A stretch of DNA of 18,265 nt from Bacteroidota bacterium. GTDB taxonomy: Bacteria > Bacteroidota > Bacteroidia > Cytophagales > Cyclobacteriaceae. Below, in pieces: positions 14,168 through 18,265 of this stretch. Under the pieces are notes generated by a model. The model was not told where the DNA came from, made no database searches, and saw nothing but the letters and a program-made list of their open reading frames with translations. The stretch is from NCBI GenBank assembly GCA_023431285.1, contig JAEYXN010000135.1, forward strand, positions 1-18,265. Reading direction: 5' to 3'. Position 1 is the stretch's first letter. Each line of letters begins with the position of its first letter. A program made the translations under genes and the position numbers.

Positions 14168-15015
14168 TGCTCAGAGGTGGATGCAAAGCGAGGGTTCACA
14201 CCATAGACATAATCGTCTACCATAAAATCACTGGTTTGTTGTGTATCGATTTTGAAACCGCGTGACACCAGCGTATTGATGATTATATCTTTCGTTTTAA
14301 AGAACTCTGATTCACCGCGGCGGAATCTGAAGTCATGACAGGATATCGCGACATTCTTGACAATGGACCAGCAATCCTCCATGCCTTTCACGATCAGTTG
14401 TTCAGCGCCCTCGACGTTCATCTTCAGCAAATCGATCCGCGTTATTCCATGGCGTTGGACATAATGATCAAGTGTCTCGCCAGGGATTTCGAATTGGTTC
14501 GTTCCGGTGTTTTGTAGTATCGAATTCCCGAGCGAGCTCTCTGTGTCTTCAATCATCACTGGCCCATTCTTATCCGAGACCGCGACGTTCGAAAGAACGG
14601 TGTTTGGTAATTTGTTAGACGTCACGAGATATTGAAGAGCTTTGAATGTACGTGGATGAGCCTCTATGGCGTAAACTTTTCCAGTGGGTCCCACTAATCC
14701 GGAGAGTACTATTGTTTCCTCACCTACTCCCGCCCCGATGTCGATAACGGTATCGCCATGCGCAGGAGTGTATCTGTTGCCGGAGAGGGTTTTGAAGAGA
14801 GACAACAGGTACGGCCCATCATAGATCCAACCTGGCCCGGAGCTCAGGTATGTTGTTCCGGATATTCTGAATTCCCATGCACCGAAGTCTTGGTGATATT
14901 TGACGGACTCGATCTTTTTCCCCTTGCGCTGGTACTGAAAAAAGATGAGTTTCTCAAGAAGCGTTCGCGTCTGAGGTGTGTTCAGCAAATTAATGAGTCG
15001 GTTCCCAGGAGTCAT
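14164..15015 (-). CDS. FkbM family methyltransferase (downstream of the pair)
   Basis: A 283-residue SAM-dependent methyltransferase. Motif I is VIDIGAGVGEE (90-100), an acidic residue for the SAM ribose is in AIEAH (116-120), and the FkbM signature is LLKMNVEGAEQ (196-206), with Asn where Asp is common. Family members O-methylate sugars and polyketides; within this cluster the target is likely a sugar hydroxyl of the exported glycan. The start ATG at 15015 lies within the end of the upstream FkbM gene (26-base overlap). The two FkbM proteins differ clearly in sequence and length, so they are not a recent duplication. Confidence 0.85.
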   Translation of the reverse strand: MTPGNRLINLLNTPQTRTLLEKLIFFQYQRKGKKIESVKYHQDFGAWEFRISGTTYLSSGPGWIYDGPYLLSLFKTLSGNRYTPAHGDTVIDIGAGVGEETIVLSGLVGPTGKVYAIEAHPRTFKALQYLVTSNKLPNTVLSNVAVSDKNGPVMIEDTESSLGNSILQNTGTNQFEIPGETLDHYVQRHGITRIDLLKMNVEGAEQLIVKGMEDCWSIVKNVAISCHDFRFRRGESEFFKTKDIIINTLVSRGFKIDTQQTSDFMVDDYVYGVNPRFASTSEQ

Positions 15016-15892
15016 TGGACTGTTTGTTTTCGAGAAAGGAAGAATTGATTCCGATGGTTAGCTCACCCGCTTCACGGACATGAAATCCAAAATGACGGAA
15101 TATTTCTATAATCACTTTTGGTTCGATGTTCTCCTCATGTATTTCAATGGCGACTACCTTGACTGCTTTTAACCACGAGAGGTCGCCGTGTTCTTTGAAA
15201 ATCTGAGCCTCCGCGCCTTCGATATCAATCTTGAAAAGATCAACAACCCCATCGAAATAGTCAACCGCCTGAGGTGGTGTTATTGCGGAAATACCGCCTT
15301 CGCTGCTTTCCTCGACGCGCAAAGACCAGTTGGCGCCGTCCCTGAAATCATTGAGGACAGTGAGATGGGATGAGTTTGGCCAAAGCGCGGCGCGTCTTAA
15401 TGTGATAGAGGAGACATTATTCTGTGAGAAGTTCCTGCGTGCAGAGGTCGCGTTCTCTTCGTCCGGCTCGATGGCAAGGATTTTTGACTGCGGACAAAGC
15501 GTTGCAAAGTAAAGAGATGCCAGTCCGATGTTTGCACCTGCATCAACAATTCGCAGAGGCTTGTGTTTAAAGAATTCCTCGTACACACGAAGGGCATCAT
15601 TGTACGATTGATGAAGAAAGATTTGCTGAAAAACGAGTATATCGCTTCCGCTGGTTCTCAGCTCGAGTTTCAGATCCCGGTCTGAGAAGGGAAAAGTAAG
15701 CTGCACAATGTCATTCTTGAGAACGGCTGAAGAACTACTATTGAAAGCTATGGTAAGGCTGTTCTCTTTTTCCTGGAGCTTTTTAAATTCACTACTGCGG
15801 AACGATGGAAAGATTTTGCCTGCAACGAGGAGCACTACGTCGGCGAGACGGAAATGAGACCAGATCTGTATTCTCTTCTTCACCGACTGCAT
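14990..15892 (-). CDS. FkbM family methyltransferase (upstream of the pair)
   Basis: A 300-residue SAM-dependent methyltransferase. The N-terminal 110 residues are not a recognised domain. Motif I is RIVDAGANIGLAS (114-126), AIEPDEEN (140-147) supplies the acidic SAM-binding residue, and LFKIDIEGAEAQ (219-230) is the canonical FkbM signature. The likely role is O-methylation of a sugar in the exported polysaccharide. The gene starts five bases after the stop of the class I methyltransferase gene and overlaps the next FkbM gene by 26 bases. Start ATG at 15892. Confidence 0.87.
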   Translation of the reverse strand: MQSVKKRIQIWSHFRLADVVLLVAGKIFPSFRSSEFKKLQEKENSLTIAFNSSSSAVLKNDIVQLTFPFSDRDLKLELRTSGSDILVFQQIFLHQSYNDALRVYEEFFKHKPLRIVDAGANIGLASLYFATLCPQSKILAIEPDEENATSARRNFSQNNVSSITLRRAALWPNSSHLTVLNDFRDGANWSLRVEESSEGGISAITPPQAVDYFDGVVDLFKIDIEGAEAQIFKEHGDLSWLKAVKVVAIEIHEENIEPKVIIEIFRHFGFHVREAGELTIGINSSFLENKQSNDSWEPTH

Positions 15893-15897
15893 TACCT

Positions 15898-16545
15898 TCA
15901 GCTTTGTTTTCTTAAGATACTGATTGTGTCGTAGGCTACCTCCACCGGCACCTTGAGGATTCTCACCACAGGGATATAATGGATCAATGCATTCCAGAAT
16001 TTTATCAACTTGATCCGGCGGCTCAGATCAAAGTATGTATAAGATTGTCCTGGAACTGTTGGAGTAAATGTATCCTTGAAATGTGACGCCTCGATTGATT
16101 CAAACACACAAGAAGTAATTTCAAGTCCCACTTCATCAGCAAGAGCTCTCATTCCATCCGGAAAGATCCTCCAGCAATCCACCGGAAAAGCATGGTACGG
16201 CCAGCTTACCGGATTAACAATGATCATTGTGCCTCCTGGTTTCAGAATGCGTTTGAGCTCCGCCATCCACAACCAGATCTTTTTCACATGTTCGATCACC
16301 TGACCACTAATGATCAGATCATAAGATTCGCTTTCTACAGGATAATTATATTCTTCCTTCGTCACATATGTTATTCCTTTGAAAGTTTCCTCCAGGTCAA
16401 GTGTATGCCAGGTGATGGTCGGATTATTAATTATCTTCTGGTAAGTGGAAGGAATTCCAGCAGGACCAACTTCGAGTACGCGCATGTTGTCGCGAAAAAG
16501 TTGTTTCCCGTGTTCCCTAAACAATAATTCGCTGTTCAGATGCAT
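15898..16545 (-). CDS. class I SAM-dependent methyltransferase (Methyltransf_11 type)
   Basis: A 215-residue methyltransferase. Motif I is VLEVGPAGIP (23-32). The acidic residue after beta-2 is in HTLDLEE (47-53). Motif post-II is YDLIISGQVIEHV (75-87), and the LKPGG turn (101-105) with MIIVNP marks the end of the Rossmann core. The conserved PVSWPYHAFPVDCWRIFPD segment (112-130) recalls methyltransferases found in O-antigen and other glycan clusters. It is three bases downstream of the Wzt-like gene, so it may supply the terminal methyl group that some Wzt C-domains recognise; that link is inference. Start ATG at 16545. Confidence 0.85.
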   Translation of the reverse strand: MHLNSELLFREHGKQLFRDNMRVLEVGPAGIPSTYQKIINNPTITWHTLDLEETFKGITYVTKEEYNYPVESESYDLIISGQVIEHVKKIWLWMAELKRILKPGGTMIIVNPVSWPYHAFPVDCWRIFPDGMRALADEVGLEITSCVFESIEASHFKDTFTPTVPGQSYTYFDLSRRIKLIKFWNALIHYIPVVRILKVPVEVAYDTISILRKQS

Positions 16546-16548
16546 TTG

Positions 16549-17760
16549 TCAGTCTTTTAAATTCCAGTTACTCTTAACGAAGACATCTCCGTAAAACCAT
16601 TTGTTTTCATATCGCGCGAAAGCGGAACCATTATCATATACCATTATCGGGCATATCTGATCCTTTACATCATAACCAAGGGAATTGGGAATATGAATTG
16701 CAACGAAGAACGTGTAATTGCCCGGGGTCAGCGTTTCTTTTGGGATGGTAAGGACTGCAGAAACAGCTTTGTCCAGAGGAAGGATATCTTCCGAAAGGTG
16801 AATCTCATCTGAAAAAATTCTCTGCCCGTTCTTGTTATTCACTGCCACCAGCAGGTACGCGTTTCGCACTTCCTGGCGACAGATCAGGGTCGTTTCAACA
16901 ACAATAGGTTCATCGTGCGCGAAGCTCATTGCCTTTTCGTTATCCTTGTTCAGAGACTTCACCGACAGGATCTGATAATGCTTCTTTGAATCCTTCTCAC
17001 TGGCCTCGTATTCATTGGTCGATGCGCTGAGGCGTGAATATTCATTGATGATCTTCTCCGGTGGGCCCTCTGATAGCAATGTACCTTTATCAAGAAGGAT
17101 AACTTTCCTGCACAACTGACTGACTATGCCTAATTGATGACTGACGAAAAGAATTGTGCGGCCACTCTTCGTAACGTTCTCCATTTTGCCAAGGCACTTC
17201 TTCTGAAATTCGGCATCCCCTACGGCAAGTACCTCGTCGATGATAAGAATTTCTGGTTCGAGAAAGGCTGCTACAGAAAATGCCAGCCGAAGCTGCATCC
17301 CACTTGAATAGTGTTTGAGCGGAGTATCCAGAAATTTTTCAGTCCCGCTGAAATCCACGATCTCGTCAAAGCGCTCTGTGATTTCGCGGCGGCGCATGCC
17401 GAGGAGAGATCCGTTAAAAAAGATGTTCTCCCGTCCTGTAAGTTCCGGATGAAAACCTGTACCGACTTCCAGCAAACTGGCGATCCTTCCACGCGTTGTA
17501 ATTCTGCCTTTGGTGGGTGGCGTTATCCGAGAAAGTATTTTTAGTAAGGTAGACTTGCCTGCGCCATTCCTTCCAATAATTCCAAGAGATTCTCCCGGCT
17601 CCACTTTGAAAGAGATATCGTTCAATGCCCAAAAGTCTTCGTTCGAATTATTCGACTGAAAGTATTTCAGCATTTGTTCTCTGAGCGTGAGATAACCGCC
17701 GGCAAGGTGTTGTATCCTGAACTTCTTTGCTACATTTTCTACTTCAAGGATCGGTTTCAT
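16549..17760 (-). CDS. polysaccharide ABC exporter ATP-binding protein with C-terminal domain (Wzt-like)
   Basis: A 403-residue protein. The ATPase domain (about 1-245) has Walker A IIGRNGAGKST (61-71), the signature YSSGMQLRLAF (151-161), Walker B ILIIDE (171-176), the D-loop area VGDAEFQKK and the switch His208 in FVSHQ. The N-terminal insertion (residues 20-44) is normal for Wzt/TagH/KpsT-like proteins. Beyond residue 260 is a beta-rich extension of about 140 residues that fits the Wzt C-terminal domain, which in known O9a/O12-type systems binds the modified non-reducing end of the polysaccharide before export. It starts one base after the permease stop and forms the exporter with it. Start ATG at 17760. 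Confidence 0.92.
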   Translation of the reverse strand: MKPILEVENVAKKFRIQHLAGGYLTLREQMLKYFQSNNSNEDFWALNDISFKVEPGESLGIIGRNGAGKSTLLKILSRITPPTKGRITTRGRIASLLEVGTGFHPELTGRENIFFNGSLLGMRRREITERFDEIVDFSGTEKFLDTPLKHYSSGMQLRLAFSVAAFLEPEILIIDEVLAVGDAEFQKKCLGKMENVTKSGRTILFVSHQLGIVSQLCRKVILLDKGTLLSEGPPEKIINEYSRLSASTNEYEASEKDSKKHYQILSVKSLNKDNEKAMSFAHDEPIVVETTLICRQEVRNAYLLVAVNNKNGQRIFSDEIHLSEDILPLDKAVSAVLTIPKETLTPGNYTFFVAIHIPNSLGYDVKDQICPIMVYDNGSAFARYENKWFYGDVFVKSNWNLKD

Positions 17761-17761
17761 A

Positions 17762-18265
17762 CTATGCGAGGTCAGCGAAAAATTCCTCTGTTCGTTTAAA
17801 ATATATTAGTCCGATCGACAGGAAGATCACGCAGGAAGACAAGCTTGTGATCAGGTATGTTGAATTAAGGGATGCGTCTGGCGACATCGGGAATCTGAAC
17901 AATTCAACCGCTGCATACATGGGGTTGCAGGCAAGAAAATACTGTAGCTCGGGATACTTGAGGAAAGAGACCGGGTAAATCACGGGTGTGAGGAAAAAAA
18001 GTATCTGGATCATGAATGGGATGACGTATCGGAAGTCGCGATACTTCACGTTCAAAGCGGCCAGAAGGCAGCCCTGGCCGAGCGTTGCAAGTAACGCTAC
18101 CATCAGGGATAGCGGCCACGCCCAGAGAAAATGTGCACTCACCGACCATTGGTAATACAGAAGCAGTGCAGCAAACAGGATCAAAGACATCAGGAAGTCA
18201 AACAGAGCCACGAGTAACGCAGAGGCGGGAATGACAATCCGAGGAAAGTAAATCTTTTTGATGAT
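17762..18265 (-). CDS. ABC-2 type polysaccharide export permease (Wzm-like), partial
   Basis: The frame is open to the right edge, so the N-terminal part lies outside; 167 residues are visible. They begin IIKKIYFPRIVIPASALLV, the conserved cytosolic YFPR segment of Wzm/TagG/KpsM permeases, so the internal Met at 18211 is not the true start. Four hydrophobic segments follow. The piece LAALNVKYRDFRYVIPFMIQILFFLTPVIYPVS is highly typical (read as LNVKYRDFR, then the TPVIYPVS helix). It is the membrane subunit that passes lipid-linked glycan to the periplasmic face, paired with the Wzt-like ATPase encoded one base downstream. O-antigen versus other surface glycan cannot be decided. Confidence 0.9.
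   Translation of the reverse strand: MIKKIYFPRIVIPASALLVALFDFLMSLILFAALLLYYQWSVSAHFLWAWPLSLMVALLATLGQGCLLAALNVKYRDFRYVIPFMIQILFFLTPVIYPVSFLKYPELQYFLACNPMYAAVELFRFPMSPDASLNSTYLITSLSSCVIFLSIGLIYFKRTEEFFADLA

Noticed and set aside
14164..15892. The two FkbM genes as a tandem duplication
   Set aside because: They share only the family motifs; lengths, N-termini and signature residues differ widely.

Overview
The window looks like a chromosomal segment of a Bacteroidota, most likely a Cytophagales-type bacterium. This rests on gene content: a NagZ/beta-lactamase-type protein tail followed directly by bacillithiol bshA, a VWA plus chelatase-like AAA+ pair, a small CPTY lipoprotein, and a perfect TAnnTTTG-type promoter. 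The genus is inference. Base composition is moderate, coding density is high, and I see no rRNA, tRNA, insertion sequence, CRISPR array or phage gene.

The left half (1-7524) is read on the + strand. It holds the C-terminal end of a serine-hydrolase (beta-lactamase-like) protein, bshA (glycosyltransferase of bacillithiol synthesis), and a four-His-cluster fatty acid hydroxylase. A roughly 450-base gap follows, containing a 45-residue lipoprotein gene on the - strand with its own good promoter. Next come a VWA protein, a magnesium-chelatase-I-like AAA+ ATPase with variant Walker A and B motifs, an AlbA_2/Schlafen-type putative ATP-binding protein with a winged-helix-like tail, and a PIN-PhoH ATPase preceded by two perfect palindromes.

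From 7557 to the right edge every gene is on the - strand. Nearest the junction is a tight three-gene group, read right to left: an Lrp/AsnC regulator with a 17-base palindrome just before its start, a PyrR-like phosphoribosyltransferase, and panB (pantothenate/CoA synthesis).

The last 8.8 kb (9490-18265) is a surface-polysaccharide cluster, also read right to left: ABC-2 permease (Wzm-like, cut by the window edge), Wzt-like ATPase with a C-terminal carbohydrate-binding-type domain, a class I methyltransferase, two FkbM methyltransferases, and four GT4 glycosyltransferases. Gene junctions are 1-5 bases apart or overlap (ATGA, GTGA, TAATG), apart from one 57-base gap, so it is probably one long transcript. 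The expected logic is cytoplasmic assembly of a glycan on a lipid carrier by the GT4 enzymes, O-methylation by the methyltransferases, recognition by the Wzt C-domain and export through Wzm/Wzt.

The points most worth a second look are the VWA/AAA+/AlbA_2 module with its altered nucleotide-binding motifs, the palindromes before phoH and the Lrp gene, the small lipoprotein missed by length cut-offs, and the three methyltransferases beside a Wzt with a sensing domain.
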